A DNA stretch of 64,000 nucleotides from Methylococcales bacterium (GTDB lineage Bacteria; Pseudomonadota; Gammaproteobacteria; Methylococcales; Methylomonadaceae): the NCBI GenBank assembly GCA_026398895.1, contig JAPLRZ010000036.1:1-64000 (forward strand). The letters are read 5' to 3'. Below, piece after piece: positions 9,258 to 17,082 of the stretch. Every line of letters starts with the position of its first letter. The stretch's first letter is position 1. Made by a program: the position numbers and the translations under genes. Below the pieces are notes generated by a model that was given only the letters and a program-made list of their open reading frames with translations, did not search any database and was not told the origin of the DNA.

Positions 9258-9285
9258 ACTAACTAACTAACTAACTAACTAACTA
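9258..9285 (+). repeat. ACTA tetranucleotide tandem repeat, seven copies
   Basis: Seven perfect ACTA units lie 17 bases upstream of the ATG at 9303. Because 4 is not a multiple of 3, the repeat contains TAA in every frame, so no protein can read through it. It could affect spacing of upstream signals or simply be a slippage product. Confidence 0.9.
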
Positions 9286-9302
9286 AACAGGTTTAATCAC
9301 TC

Positions 9303-9476
9303 ATGAGTGAAACGAAAAAAACGTGCGATCTTTGCGGCTTGACTGTTGAAGTCTCAGGTTTCATTTTAAAAACTAAAGAAGGCGATAAAGCGTTTTGTTG
9401 CGAAGGCTGTCTGGGTATTTATCAAATGTTGCATGAAGATCATCAGGTAACGACTGAACCTAAACAGCCTTCGTGA
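9303..9476 (+). CDS. short Cys-rich metal-binding protein (P-type-ATPase metal-binding domain type)
   Basis: 57 residues. Two Cys pairs are visible: CDLCG at residues 8-12 and FCCEGC at 31-36, with an intervening VEVSGF segment. This pattern resembles the small treble-clef/TRASH-like domain found at the N-terminus of cation-transporting P-type ATPases of the cbb3-assembly type. Here it is a stand-alone peptide encoded about 1.9 kb upstream of the ATPase at 11338. It may act as a soluble copper donor or sensor. The ATG at 9303 has only a distant AGG upstream; the ACTA repeat lies just before it. Assignment by motif, not by full homology. Confidence 0.75.
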   Translation: MSETKKTCDLCGLTVEVSGFILKTKEGDKAFCCEGCLGIYQMLHEDHQVTTEPKQPS

Positions 9477-9514
9477 TTATTCTCGACATTCAAATCACTT
9501 AACAAAAAACCAAT

Positions 9515-9775
9515 ATGAAACACGCTAAAGTAGCTAACGACATTATTAAGGGGTCTATGACTTCGGCAACGATACACAGTGGGAGAAGATTGATGAGTAA
9601 TATTGCTAAACATCCAGTGTTAGTTTTTGGCTTAGGTGTAGCGGCTGGCTATCTGGTTTACAAATACCGTAAAGAAATCATTTCAAATACCACTAAAGCT
9701 GTGGATGCGAGTAAAGATTTCGTTTTGCAACAAAAAGAAAATCTGGAAGATATTATCGCGGAAACCAAGGAATAA
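9515..9775 (+). CDS. small membrane-anchored (YtxH-like) protein, paralogue of 6033 gene
   Basis: 86 residues: a polar N-terminus, one hydrophobic segment at about 36-54 (LVFGLGVAAGYLVYKYRK), then a charged helix KDFVLQQKENLEDIIAET. It shares the FGLG.A.GY..KYRKEIIS and KDF..QQK..L signature with the gene at 6033, and is shorter at the N-terminus. It lies 38 bases after the Cys-rich peptide and 247 bases before the HMA-like protein on the same strand. The Shine-Dalgarno is poor. Probable role: a membrane-anchored accessory of the metal transport cluster; no direct evidence. Confidence 0.7.
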   Translation: MKHAKVANDIIKGSMTSATIHSGRRLMSNIAKHPVLVFGLGVAAGYLVYKYRKEIISNTTKAVDASKDFVLQQKENLEDIIAETKE

Positions 9776-9812
9776 GTAGATGAACAAAAGTTTTCTGGTA
9801 TTTGGAACAAGG

Positions 9813-9894
9813 TTAAGCCGTTCGTGGTGAGCCTGTCGAACCATGAACGGCTTGACCGTCCACCCTTCGACAAGCTCAGGGCGAACGGTTAAGC
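9813..9894. repeat. TTCGACAAGCTCA-family dispersed inverted repeat
   Basis: Imperfect inverted repeat: TTAAGCCGTTCGTGGTGAG and CCTGTCGAA on the left are mirrored by TTCGACAAGCTCAGG and CGAACGGTTAAGC on the right. The same core recurs at 14646, 16400, 55134, 58221, 60907 and inside mod near 58752. It lies between the genes at 9515 and 10023. Confidence 0.85.
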
Positions 9895-10022
9895 TTCTAG
9901 TTATGCCTGATAGTTATGCTTAACTACTTAATAATTCCGTAACACAAACACTCATCATCAATGGATGCTTTTCCATTAGTTTGGTTAGAGCATCCTTTTT
10001 GTTTTTATGACTTACAACATTT

Positions 10023-10634
10023 ATGTCTATCCAAAAAGAATTTGTACTACGTTATCGAATAGACGGGCATATCAGGTTTCAAATACCCGCCAAAATTTGT
10101 GAGGAAACTGCCGCTAAAATAGTGACGGATGCTGTTTTAGCCATAGAGGGTGTCTATCGCGTTACTCTTTATCGCAAGCAACAAAAATTATCGATTCGGT
10201 TTCAAGAATCTGTGTGTGATTTTAAGTCACTGGCGCAGCAATTATTCCAATTGCTTAGCGATTTAGAAAAAACAGACCTTCTTAATCAAAAAACTGTTAC
10301 AAAAACAGAATCATTGCGAGAAAAAGCCAACGCTACATTAAACAATTTTAAAGCCACACGCTGGGCTAAAGAAAAATATAGCGATGCCAAAGAAACCGTA
10401 CAGGCAGCTAAAATCATTACCAAATTAGGCATGAGTAAACCCAAGTCTTTTGTTAATGACCCTGAAAAAGCCCTGATTGATTTTTTCAATGATGTGTTGG
10501 TATTATTTTTAATTAAACTACATTGGACGAATATCACCCAACAATGGTTGCTAAAGCCGCTCAAATATCGTTATGAATGGATGGCTTTATTTTATATGGT
10601 TTTTTTGCTGGTTCGATCGCGCAGAAAAAAATAG
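10023..10634 (+). CDS. HMA-fold-like membrane-associated protein of the copper-ATPase cluster
   Basis: 203 residues. The first ~80 look like a degenerate heavy-metal-associated (HMA-type) ferredoxin fold: a beta-strand FVLRYRIDGHIRFQIP, a helix, then AIEGVYRVTLYRKQQKLSIRF. The CxxC of functional HMA domains is missing. A charged linker (~95-145) leads to a C-terminal hydrophobic portion (VLVLFLIKLHW... and WMALFYMVFLLV) ending in RSRRKK. The N-terminal region of the ATPase at 11338 has a comparable degenerate domain ([10 protein letters not shown]...), suggesting the two were built from the same module. Function unknown; an ATPase partner is the obvious guess. Confidence 0.7.
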   Translation: MSIQKEFVLRYRIDGHIRFQIPAKICEETAAKIVTDAVLAIEGVYRVTLYRKQQKLSIRFQESVCDFKSLAQQLFQLLSDLEKTDLLNQKTVTKTESLREKANATLNNFKATRWAKEKYSDAKETVQAAKIITKLGMSKPKSFVNDPEKALIDFFNDVLVLFLIKLHWTNITQQWLLKPLKYRYEWMALFYMVFLLVRSRRKK

Positions 10635-10637
10635 CCC

Positions 10638-10754
10638 TGTAGGTCGGAATAAGCCTTATTGAGCGGAAGCGACATAGGCGTTTCCGACAAACTTATGCAA
10701 TGTCGGAAACACCCGTCCTGCGCTACCGCTTGGATGGTCTTATTCCGACCTACA
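10638..10754. repeat. REP/MITE-like element with 16-bp terminal inverted repeats
   Basis: TGTAGGTCGGAATAAG at the left end is perfectly complementary to CTTATTCCGACCTACA at the right end. Inside is a second hairpin, GTTTCCGACA...TGTCGGAAAC (about 10680-10710). The GTAGG head matches the REP-like elements flanking the RAYT gene near 45669-46010. A degenerate relative (TTTCCGACAATG...ATGTCGGAAA) lies at 15945-16015. Confidence 0.85.
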
Positions 10755-10820
10755 ACTAACTCATTTTGAGTAGTAACCCGACGATTTTATCTAACCACAA
10801 CAATTGAATACTGAAAAAAT

Positions 10821-11036
10821 ATGATAAAACAATTTGATGTAATTATTGAAAAAGATTCCGAAGGTAATTTTGTGGCTTCTGTTCCAGCTTTAAGAGGCTG
10901 TCATACACAAGCTAAGTCACAAGATGTACTTATGGAGCGCATTCGTGAAGCCATTGAGCTTTGTTTGGAAGTTCAGGGCGAAACACCTGAATCACTCGAT
11001 TTTGTTGGCATTCAACGAATTTCGGTTGCAGCATGA
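10821..11036 (+). CDS. hicB: HicB-family antitoxin
   Basis: 71 residues with the partial RNase-H-like HicB fold: FDVIIEKDSEGNFVASVPALRGC followed by HTQAKSQDVLMERIREAIELCLE. It is short and ends soon after the core, so it lacks the C-terminal DNA-binding domain seen in longer HicB proteins. It precedes hicA, whose ATG overlaps its stop (ATGA). The antitoxin-first order is one of the two known arrangements. Expected role: neutralises HicA by direct binding and probably autoregulates. It sits within the metal cluster directly after an inverted-repeat element, which suggests acquisition. Confidence 0.88.
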   Translation: MIKQFDVIIEKDSEGNFVASVPALRGCHTQAKSQDVLMERIREAIELCLEVQGETPESLDFVGIQRISVAA

Positions 11037-11257
11037 CATTTTTCCCAAGCTTGACGGGTAAAGCGTTATTGCTTGCCTTGAAAAAAGCGGGGTTTTTATT
11101 AGTTCGAGTTAAAGGGAGTCATCATTTTATGCAACATACTGATGGACGCTCAACGGTTATTCCCGTTCATGCGGGTGAAACAATTGGGCCTGGATTAATA
11201 AGCAAAATACTCCGTGATTGTGAATTAAGTCGTGAGCAATTACAAAAGCTCTTATAA
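11033..11257 (+). CDS. hicA: HicA-family mRNA interferase toxin
   Basis: 74 residues, double-stranded-RNA-binding-like fold. The catalytic histidine lies in [10 protein letters not shown] (H30/H31), followed by a [20 protein letters not shown] segment typical of HicA. The start overlaps the hicB stop by four bases. HicA cleaves mRNA and tmRNA when free of HicB. Length and motif are complete, so the toxin is probably functional. Confidence 0.9.
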   Translation: MTFFPSLTGKALLLALKKAGFLLVRVKGSHHFMQHTDGRSTVIPVHAGETIGPGLISKILRDCELSREQLQKLL

Positions 11258-11337
11258 ATATCGAAACTTGTCTAACGCAAAACTTAGTCGGGTTACGCTA
11301 TTCCGGCTTACAACTAACTCACCTTGAAAGTTCAGTC

Positions 11338-13788
11338 ATGGATATACAAACCTTCACTCCGACACACTACAAACTTGCTCATCAATTAACAAGGCGCGTT
11401 AGAATTATCTCCCCTGTATTGAAAAATGATGCAGAGCGAGGCACTATTTTTGAAATTATTCTGAAAAAAAGACTCGAAATAAAAAAAGTCCGTTCGGTGA
11501 TTGCGCTTGGTTGTGTGATTATTGAATTTGATCCTGTGGGGCTGCCTAAACAAAACTTATTTATTCTGCTAGATGCCGTGCTAGGCAATATTGGGCAACG
11601 AAAAACCGAAGCCCAGACAGCAAGTAAAAAAGTATTTGATGGCAAGGTACAAGAAATTGATTTGGCTGTTGAGGGCATGAGTTGTGCGTCCTGTGCCTTA
11701 CTGATTGAAATGGTACTCCAGCGTGATCCTAGAGTGAAGCAAGCCAACGTTAATTTTGGTACCTCTACACTCACCGTATATGGTTGGTTATCCAAAGCCG
11801 ATGTAGACGAAAAAGTAAGCTCTCTAGGTTATAAAACCTTTGCAATGGACACGCTATCGCAAAGAAAAAAATTAATCGAGAAAGAACATCAACGTATTAG
11901 TCTCGCTAAACGCCGTTTTGTTTGGGCGAGTATGTTGAGTTTTCCTGTGGTTGCAGTTGGTATGACCATGCCTAGTAGTCGCTGGTTACATTGGATGCAG
12001 TTCGTCTTGACGACTCCAGTCGTATTTTGGGCAGGACGCTCATTTTTTATCAAAGCGTGGCGATTAGCTAAACAAGGCACTGCGAATATGGATTCGCTCA
12101 TCGCTTTAGGTGTCGGTTCGGCTTACGGTTACAGTTTGCCATCGTTACTTACTCATAGAGGACATCTTTATTTTGAAGCGGGTGCGGCGATTATTAGCTT
12201 TGTATTACTGGGACGGTTTTTAGAAGAACGTGCTAAAGGCAAAGCGGGCGAAGCAATTCGTCAATTGGTGGGCTTACAACCACAAACTGCAACGCGCCTT
12301 GTCGATGAGCAAGAAACCATCGTTGATATAGATGACATCGTCATTGACGATGTGTTACTGGTTCGACCAGGTGAAAAAATTCCCACCGACGGCGTTGTCA
12401 TTCAAGGCGTATCTACCGTCGATGAATCGATGGTGACAGGCGAAAGTATTCCCGTCATAAAAAATGTGGGCAATAAAGTTATTGGTGGTTGTGTCAATGG
12501 TAGCGGCGTTCTAAGAATTCGCGCCACTGCTGTGGGCATGGATACTGTATTAGCGGGTATTGTTCACATGGTCGATCAAGCGCAATCCACCAAACTGCCA
12601 ATACAAAAACAAGTCGATAAAATTTCAGCGGTGTTCGTGCCAGCGGTGATGCTGTTATCCGCCGCAACGATGGTAGGCTGGCTATTAGCGGGGGCATCAT
12701 TTAGCTTTGCCTTTGGTAGTGCAATCACCGTGTTATTAATTGCTTGCCCTTGTGCGTTAGGACTGGCAACACCAGCGGCAATTATGGTGGGAGCAGGACA
12801 AGCGGCGCGCGAAGGCATTTATATTCGTAATGGTGAAAGTTTAGAAACCGCCGCTAAACTCAATGTCATCGTATTCGACAAGACTGGCACAATCACCGAA
12901 GGCAAGCCTAAGGTCACCGATTTAGTTAAATTATCCCGACTGAGCGAAGGAAAAATCATTTTATTAGCTGCCTCCGCAGAAAATAATTCCGAGCATTTTT
13001 TAGGCAAAGCCATTGTTGCATACTCCAAAGAGCATGGACTTACTTTGCAAACCTGTAGCCATTTTTACAGTGCCACAGGACGCGGCATTGAAGCGGAAGT
13101 AGACGGTAAAAAACTGTTATTAGGCAATCAAGATTGGTTAGACGAGCAACAGGTAGCCATCGATGATTTATTAATCGCTGCCAGCTACTTTTCTGAACAA
13201 GGCAAAACCCCTGTGTTTATGGCAGTCAATGGTAAAGCCGCCGCCGTGTTTGGTATTGCCGATAAACCTAGACCACAAGCCATTCATGCCATTAAACATT
13301 TACAAAAATTGGGTATTCAAACCTTAATGGTCACAGGTGATACATTAAAAACCGCCAATTATATTGCTGCCAATGTTGGCATTAACACCGTGATTGCCAA
13401 CGCCAAACCCGAACAAAAACTGGCGATTATTCAGCAATTTCAAGCCGAAGGTAAAAAAGTCGGCATGATTGGTGACGGCATTAATGATGCACCTGCGTTA
13501 GCCGCTGCCAATGTTGGCTTTGCGATTGGTACGGGAACAGATATAGCCATAGAATCAGCAGACATGACGCTGGTACAAGGCGATATTGGTAAAGTGGCTT
13601 CCGCCATTCAATTAAGTACCGATACCATAAATATCATCAAACAAAATTTATTCTGGGCATTTGCTTATAACGTCATTGCTATTCCTGTTGCCGCATTTGG
13701 TCGATTAAATCCGATGATAGCTTCAGGGGCAATGGCATTAAGCTCAGTATCGGTGATTGTTAATTCTTTACGACTCAATAAAAAATAG
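11338..13788 (+). CDS. copA: copper-transporting P1B-type ATPase
   Basis: 816-residue inner-membrane ATPase. An N-terminal degenerate HMA-like domain (~15-85, no CxxC) is followed by a canonical HMA domain with GMSCASC at 113-119. Core motifs: TGES in the actuator, CPC at 470-472 in TM6, phosphorylated D514 in DKTGT, MVTGD, and [10 protein letters not shown] at 712-721. YN and MALSS in the last two helices, together with CPC, are the P1B-1 (Cu+) signature. The nucleotide-domain SEHP motif reads SEHF (H553-F554): the histidine is kept but the proline is lost. Small metal-binding and membrane proteins upstream and a SafE-like protein 11 bases downstream suggest copper supply, possibly to an oxidase, or export. 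Confidence 0.93.
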   Translation: MDIQTFTPTHYKLAHQLTRRVRIISPVLKNDAERGTIFEIILKKRLEIKKVRSVIALGCVIIEFDPVGLPKQNLFILLDAVLGNIGQRKTEAQTASKKVFDGKVQEIDLAVEGMSCASCALLIEMVLQRDPRVKQANVNFGTSTLTVYGWLSKADVDEKVSSLGYKTFAMDTLSQRKKLIEKEHQRISLAKRRFVWASMLSFPVVAVGMTMPSSRWLHWMQFVLTTPVVFWAGRSFFIKAWRLAKQGTANMDSLIALGVGSAYGYSLPSLLTHRGHLYFEAGAAIISFVLLGRFLEERAKGKAGEAIRQLVGLQPQTATRLVDEQETIVDIDDIVIDDVLLVRPGEKIPTDGVVIQGVSTVDESMVTGESIPVIKNVGNKVIGGCVNGSGVLRIRATAVGMDTVLAGIVHMVDQAQSTKLPIQKQVDKISAVFVPAVMLLSAATMVGWLLAGASFSFAFGSAITVLLIACPCALGLATPAAIMVGAGQAAREGIYIRNGESLETAAKLNVIVFDKTGTITEGKPKVTDLVKLSRLSEGKIILLAASAENNSEHFLGKAIVAYSKEHGLTLQTCSHFYSATGRGIEAEVDGKKLLLGNQDWLDEQQVAIDDLLIAASYFSEQGKTPVFMAVNGKAAAVFGIADKPRPQAIHAIKHLQKLGIQTLMVTGDTLKTANYIAANVGINTVIANAKPEQKLAIIQQFQAEGKKVGMIGDGINDAPALAAANVGFAIGTGTDIAIESADMTLVQGDIGKVASAIQLSTDTINIIKQNLFWAFAYNVIAIPVAAFGRLNPMIASGAMALSSVSVIVNSLRLNKK

Positions 13789-13799
13789 AAGGCTGTTAC

Positions 13800-14627
13800 A
13801 TGGATCATTCAACAATGGATATGGGCATGGAGCATATCGCTAATGTCACGGCTGGTTTTGATTACGGATTGGCGTTTATGGCAGGTGTTCTCGGTAGTGG
13901 ACATTGTTTAGGAATGTGCGGTGCGTTAGTGTCGGGTTACTTTATAAACGCGGGCAAATCAAAAAGTTATCTACCGTATTTTTTCTACCAATTTGCACGC
14001 ATTTTTGTTTATACACTGGTAGGGTTTGCCGCAGCAGCACTGGGTGTGGTCATGGTCTCTAGTGGTCTATTTGGTAAAGTGCAAAGCGTGTTACAAATAA
14101 CTATCGGCGCGGTAGTCATCATCCTCGCTTTTGGGATTTTAGGTTGGATTCCTTTTCAAGGTTCAATTCGCTTATTACCGATGAAATTGCTGCGTAAAGG
14201 CTACGCGTCTTCAAGAACCAAAGGACCAATTTTGGGTGCGTCTATTGCAGGCTTACTCAACGGCTTAATGCCCTGTCCTCTCACTTTTGCAATGGCGGTT
14301 AAAGCCACTTCTGCGCCATCCATTCTTGAAGGTGGCGCGTTAATGCTCACTTTTGGCGCGGGGACATTGCCAACTATGTTATTTATCAGTTTCGCATTCG
14401 GCAAAATGAACGCGAGTGTTAGAGGCTTGATGTTGAAATTAGCCGCTTTTATCATGATTGCAATGGGCTGTAACACTATCTACATGGGCTTAATGTCCTA
14501 CGACCCCGATACTTTTATGCACCAACATTTTATTCATGACATTACCCATGAACTGACTGTAGCGATTGAGTTTCTAAAACAAATGCTCGATTACTTTACC
14601 GATATGATTCGTGACATTGAGCATTAA
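13800..14627 (+). CDS. sulfite exporter TauE/SafE (DsbD_2/UreH-like) family membrane protein
   Basis: 275 residues, about six membrane helices in two repeats. The first helix carries GSGHCLGMCGALVSGYF and the second repeat GLLNGLMPCPLTFAMAVKA: Cys residues in matching positions of both halves, as in the DsbD_2/UreH-like membrane domain. The N-terminus (MDHSTMDMGMEHIAN) is Met/His-rich, consistent with metal binding. It starts 11 bases after the copper ATPase, so the two are one transcription unit. In many proteobacteria a protein of this type neighbours the CcoI copper ATPase of cbb3 oxidase assembly. A role in copper delivery or thiol transfer is inferred. Confidence 0.85.
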   Translation: MDHSTMDMGMEHIANVTAGFDYGLAFMAGVLGSGHCLGMCGALVSGYFINAGKSKSYLPYFFYQFARIFVYTLVGFAAAALGVVMVSSGLFGKVQSVLQITIGAVVIILAFGILGWIPFQGSIRLLPMKLLRKGYASSRTKGPILGASIAGLLNGLMPCPLTFAMAVKATSAPSILEGGALMLTFGAGTLPTMLFISFAFGKMNASVRGLMLKLAAFIMIAMGCNTIYMGLMSYDPDTFMHQHFIHDITHELTVAIEFLKQMLDYFTDMIRDIEH

Positions 14628-14645
14628 ATCAAGTCACAGTTTTAA

Positions 14646-14706
14646 GTTAAGCTGCTTGTGCTGAGCTGTGAGCTTGTCGAACAGTCGAAACATAAACAGC
14701 TTAACG
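14646..14706. repeat. TTCGACAAGCTCA-family repeat, degenerate copy
   Basis: AGTTAAGCTG...GAGCTGTGAGCTTGTCGAACAG ... CAGCTTAACGG. It has the same core as 9813 and 55134, and lies between convergent genes (ends at 14627 and 14723). Confidence 0.7.
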
Positions 14707-14722
14707 GTTTCTAATCATACCG

Positions 14723-15250
14723 TTATTTTGAAGGCGCAGGTGGCGGTGGCGGTAAACCTGGAGGAGGTGGAGGAATATTCGCGGTCGCTGGCGCGGCTCG
14801 TTGGGGGGTTGTGCCAGAAAATTGTCCCGATACTGGAACTTGATGACCTTTGGTATACATACACTGAATATAAGCTACATCGTAGCGTTGTTGCACCTCT
14901 TGCATAGAGCTACTCGCGGTACTGGTACCAAACAGACTACCTGCCAACAAGCCACTACCTGCACCAATAGCGGCACCAGTACCTCCACCGAATGCAACCC
15001 CCGCTACCGCACCTAACGCTGCACCGACCAAGGCACTTGTAATACCACTTTCCACACCCGCTTGATTAGCTGTAGTACCATCAACCTGATAAGACGCGTA
15101 TTGCCGACAGATGACATCATCATTGCGAAATTGGTTAAAAGGAATACCAGTACCTGGTAGTACCATAACATCAGGTCCATTGGGTACGCTGGCACAACCC
15201 GTTACTGCCAGTATAAGTGTACTCGAAAGCACTATGGAAAAACGTGACAT
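14723..15250 (-). CDS. glycine-zipper outer-membrane lipoprotein
   Basis: 175 residues. The signal peptide ends in a lipobox LAVTGC (Cys19), so it is a lipoprotein. A glycine-zipper region follows at about 70-115 (ALVGAALGAVAGVAFGGGTG, AAIGAGSGLLAGSLFG), which is expected to insert into membrane. The C-terminus is Pro-rich (PPPPPGLPPPPPAPSK). An AAGGAG Shine-Dalgarno lies directly before the ATG and overlaps the stop region of the upstream gene at 15262-15681, so the two form an operon. Glycine-zipper lipoproteins of this size are common envelope proteins of unknown precise role. Confidence 0.85.
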   Translation of the reverse strand: MSRFSIVLSSTLILAVTGCASVPNGPDVMVLPGTGIPFNQFRNDDVICRQYASYQVDGTTANQAGVESGITSALVGAALGAVAGVAFGGGTGAAIGAGSGLLAGSLFGTSTASSSMQEVQQRYDVAYIQCMYTKGHQVPVSGQFSGTTPQRAAPATANIPPPPPGLPPPPPAPSK

Positions 15251-15261
15251 ATTATTACTCC

Positions 15262-15681
15262 TTAACGTGGGGAGGGAGGTGGTGGTGGTGGTGTTGGTTC
15301 AACTTGTTGCCAACCGTTTGGGCATTGCTTGACATAAGGGTAATAGCCTTGAGGGTTATTGCAATAATACCAGTAACCTGCTGGATTTTGTTGAACAGCG
15401 GGTGCAGTTTGTTGGATATAAACAGGCGGTGTTACAGGTACGGTAATCACAGTAGGTGGATAGTTATAATAGCCATTACCGTAATAACCACCACCATAGT
15501 AGCCACCTAAACCATAACCTAGTCCAAGCCCCAAACCCATTCCACCATAGTAGTTGCCATAATGTCCGCCCCAGCCACCCCCATAGTGACCTCCATAGCC
15601 ACCATTCCAACCACCTCGCGCCCATACAGGGTTACTGGCAATCAGCACGATGACAACACATATCAATGTAATCTGTTTCAT
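15262..15681 (-). CDS. exported Gly/Tyr-rich protein with C-terminal YYPY...C...W motif
   Basis: 139 residues from the ATG at 15681, which has GGA nine bases upstream; an in-frame start at 15702 adds seven residues before the signal peptide. The signal peptide (LICVVIVLIASNPVWA) precedes a long Gly/Tyr-rich low-complexity region. The conserved C-terminal block follows: GYWYYCNNPQGYYPYVKQC, then W and a poly-Pro tail. Two Cys in that block probably form a disulphide. The block is widespread in small proteobacterial exported proteins of unknown function. It is the upstream partner of the lipoprotein at 14723. Confidence 0.8.
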   Translation of the reverse strand: MKQITLICVVIVLIASNPVWARGGWNGGYGGHYGGGWGGHYGNYYGGMGLGLGLGYGLGGYYGGGYYGNGYYNYPPTVITVPVTPPVYIQQTAPAVQQNPAGYWYYCNNPQGYYPYVKQCPNGWQQVEPTPPPPPPSPR

Positions 15682-15725
15682 AATAAATTCCATCCCGCAC
15701 ATTGGCAGGCATCTAAATCTTATTG

Positions 15726-15859
15726 GTAGTGGGTTAAATCTGTGCTTTTCCTATAGTTGGATTCCTCCGACTATAGTTCGGAGTCCAAGGCATGACTTGG
15801 GCTTTTAAAAAACGTCCAAAACGTGTTTTGGACTCCGTGTAACAGATTTAACCCACTAC
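15726..15859. repeat. MITE-like family B, copy 1
   Basis: 134-bp element with perfect 17-bp terminal inverted repeats (GTAGTGGGTTAAATCTG / CAGATTTAACCCACTAC). The interior carries the short repeats GGAGTCCAAGGCATGACTTG and CCAAAACGTGTTTTGGAC. Close copies are at 60134-60233 and 22050-22143; copies with a different interior are at 28297-28399 and 16629-16735. Confidence 0.9.
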
Positions 15860-16399
15860 TATTCAACGAAAGGACGGTGTGAATCAGTTTGCACTGGAGT
15901 GTGAGCCTCCACCGTGCTTCGATAAGAAGTGCAAGACAGTGGTTTCCGACAATGTACAGTGATGTCGGAAATGCCTTATTTCTTTTTCGCGCAATAAAGT
16001 TTATTCCGACTTACACGGCTATGCCGCGTTACTCCCCATGCTTATCAATAATTTCCAGCTTTTTCAGTTCGTTAACTTGCAAAATATAGTTAAGTATTGC
16101 ATTCCAAAATCCAGAACCACGGCCTGCTAAAAATCCCATAGCATAAAGTTACTGCTACGCCATTTAAACCAGCTTAGTAATTAATAACAAACACAACGCA
16201 ATATTGGCTGAGTTATGCTGCATAACGCAAGATAAGAATTCCGCTACGCAACCTACTTTGCCTGCTTACCCTTTATTAAAAACTAAAAGGTTGATTGGAT
16301 TTTAAATCTTTAACAAACTTGCCACAAGCAAAACGTATTTGTGTAAGCTGATATTTAACTACCAATACCCACAAGGCGAATAACTAGAGCTAATACACA
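15860..16399. other. 540-bp spacer without a supported gene
   Basis: It contains a degenerate hairpin (TTTCCGACAATG...GATGTCGGAAA, about 15945-15985) related to the element at 10638. A 36-codon minus-strand frame (16029-16139) has no Shine-Dalgarno and no recognisable product. Otherwise AT-rich and featureless. Confidence 0.5.
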
Positions 16400-16466
16400 A
16401 TAAAATGATACCGTTCATGGTGAGCCGTGAGCTTATCGAACAGTCAAAGTACATTCACACTTCGAT
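16400..16466. repeat. TTCGACAAGCTCA-family repeat, degenerate copy
   Basis: AATAAAATGATACCGTTCAT, then GGTGAGCCGTGAGCTTATCG, then ACACTTCGATAAG. Nearly the same head as the copy at 55134. It runs straight into the family A element at 16467. Confidence 0.75.
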
Positions 16467-16580
16467 AAGTTCTTAGTAACAAGTACGGGTGTATTACTTA
16501 ACGCTGGAGGTCAGGCTTTGCCTGACTTGCAAGCAAAGCTTGCACTCCTCAATACACGCAAACTTATTGCCACGCACTTA
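16467..16580 (+). repeat. MITE-like family A, copy 2
   Basis: Same orientation and ~90% identity by eye with 3927-4040, including the internal GTCAGGCTTTGCCTGAC palindrome and the AATACACGCAAACTTATTGC right part. No coding capacity. Confidence 0.8.
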
Positions 16581-16581
16581 T

Positions 16582-16610
16582 GACTGCCAGTCCTTCAAGG
16601 ACTGGCAGTC
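16582..16610. repeat. 28/29-bp palindromic repeat, intergenic copy
   Basis: GACTGCCAGTCCTT-C-AAGGACTGGCAGTC: perfect 14-bp arms. Other copies are at 21633-21660 (inside the adhesin gene) and 29178-29211 (narI-narJ gap), with half a copy at about 16892-16906. Confidence 0.9.
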
Positions 16611-16628
16611 ATTTTCAAAAGTAAAAAT

Positions 16629-16735
16629 AACAGATTTAATCCACTACCCGAACGGCATCATTTCATTGTGCTTTAGCTATATTGGCGAATCGCAAAAAGC
16701 TAAAGCTTTTTTACTCCAGATTTAAGCTACCTTCA
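16629..16735. repeat. MITE-like family B, copy with alternative interior
   Basis: Left end CAGATTTAATCCACTAC. The interior ATTGGCGAATCGCAAAAAGC is the reverse complement of the interior of the copy at 28297-28399. The right end, ACTCCAGATTTAAG, is eroded. Confidence 0.7.
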
Positions 16736-16983
16736 TACGATGTAAATGCAAATCCCCCTACCTTAACAAGCTATTTTTTATTATCACCCAAATTTGTCAG
16801 CATAAAATCATCGCCTCTCGTATAAGCCGTAGGCTCTTGACTCGAACCCAGTATTTTTTTAGAAAAAGCGGGTGAGTTAAACTTGTTCATTAAGGACTGG
16901 CAGTCCTGCTACGACAGCTTAAAACTTAAAATTCGCCAATAATCCTGCGGGTAGTTTTATGCCCTGATTTTCAAGTAAAGTAG

Positions 16984-17013
16984 GGTGGGCAAGCGTTTTT
17001 TTGCTTACCCACC
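16984..17013. terminator. hairpin downstream of the adhesin gene
   Basis: GGTGGGCAAGC, a seven-T loop, then GCTTACCCACC: a strong stem with one mismatch, 70 bases past the minus-strand stop at 17083. On the minus strand the 3' flank has no T-run, so it may be a dispersed repeat that happens to stabilise or end the transcript. Confidence 0.45.
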
Positions 17014-17082
17014 AATTTTGACAATTCCGCGTGATGCACACGATAGAGCCGTTTGCCCACCAATATCTACAGGGCTACAGGG

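Noticed and set aside
14668-15653. Plus-strand frames over the two Gly/Pro-rich protein genes
   Set aside because: Antisense shadows of two minus-strand genes with signal peptides, Shine-Dalgarno sites and conserved blocks.
16029-16139. 36-codon minus-strand frame in the repeat-rich spacer
   Set aside because: No Shine-Dalgarno, no recognisable motif, surrounded by repeats.
16815-16855. GGTTCGAGTC-like sequence on the minus strand suggesting a tRNA T-arm
   Set aside because: The bases flanking the loop do not pair and no acceptor, D or anticodon stems can be drawn.
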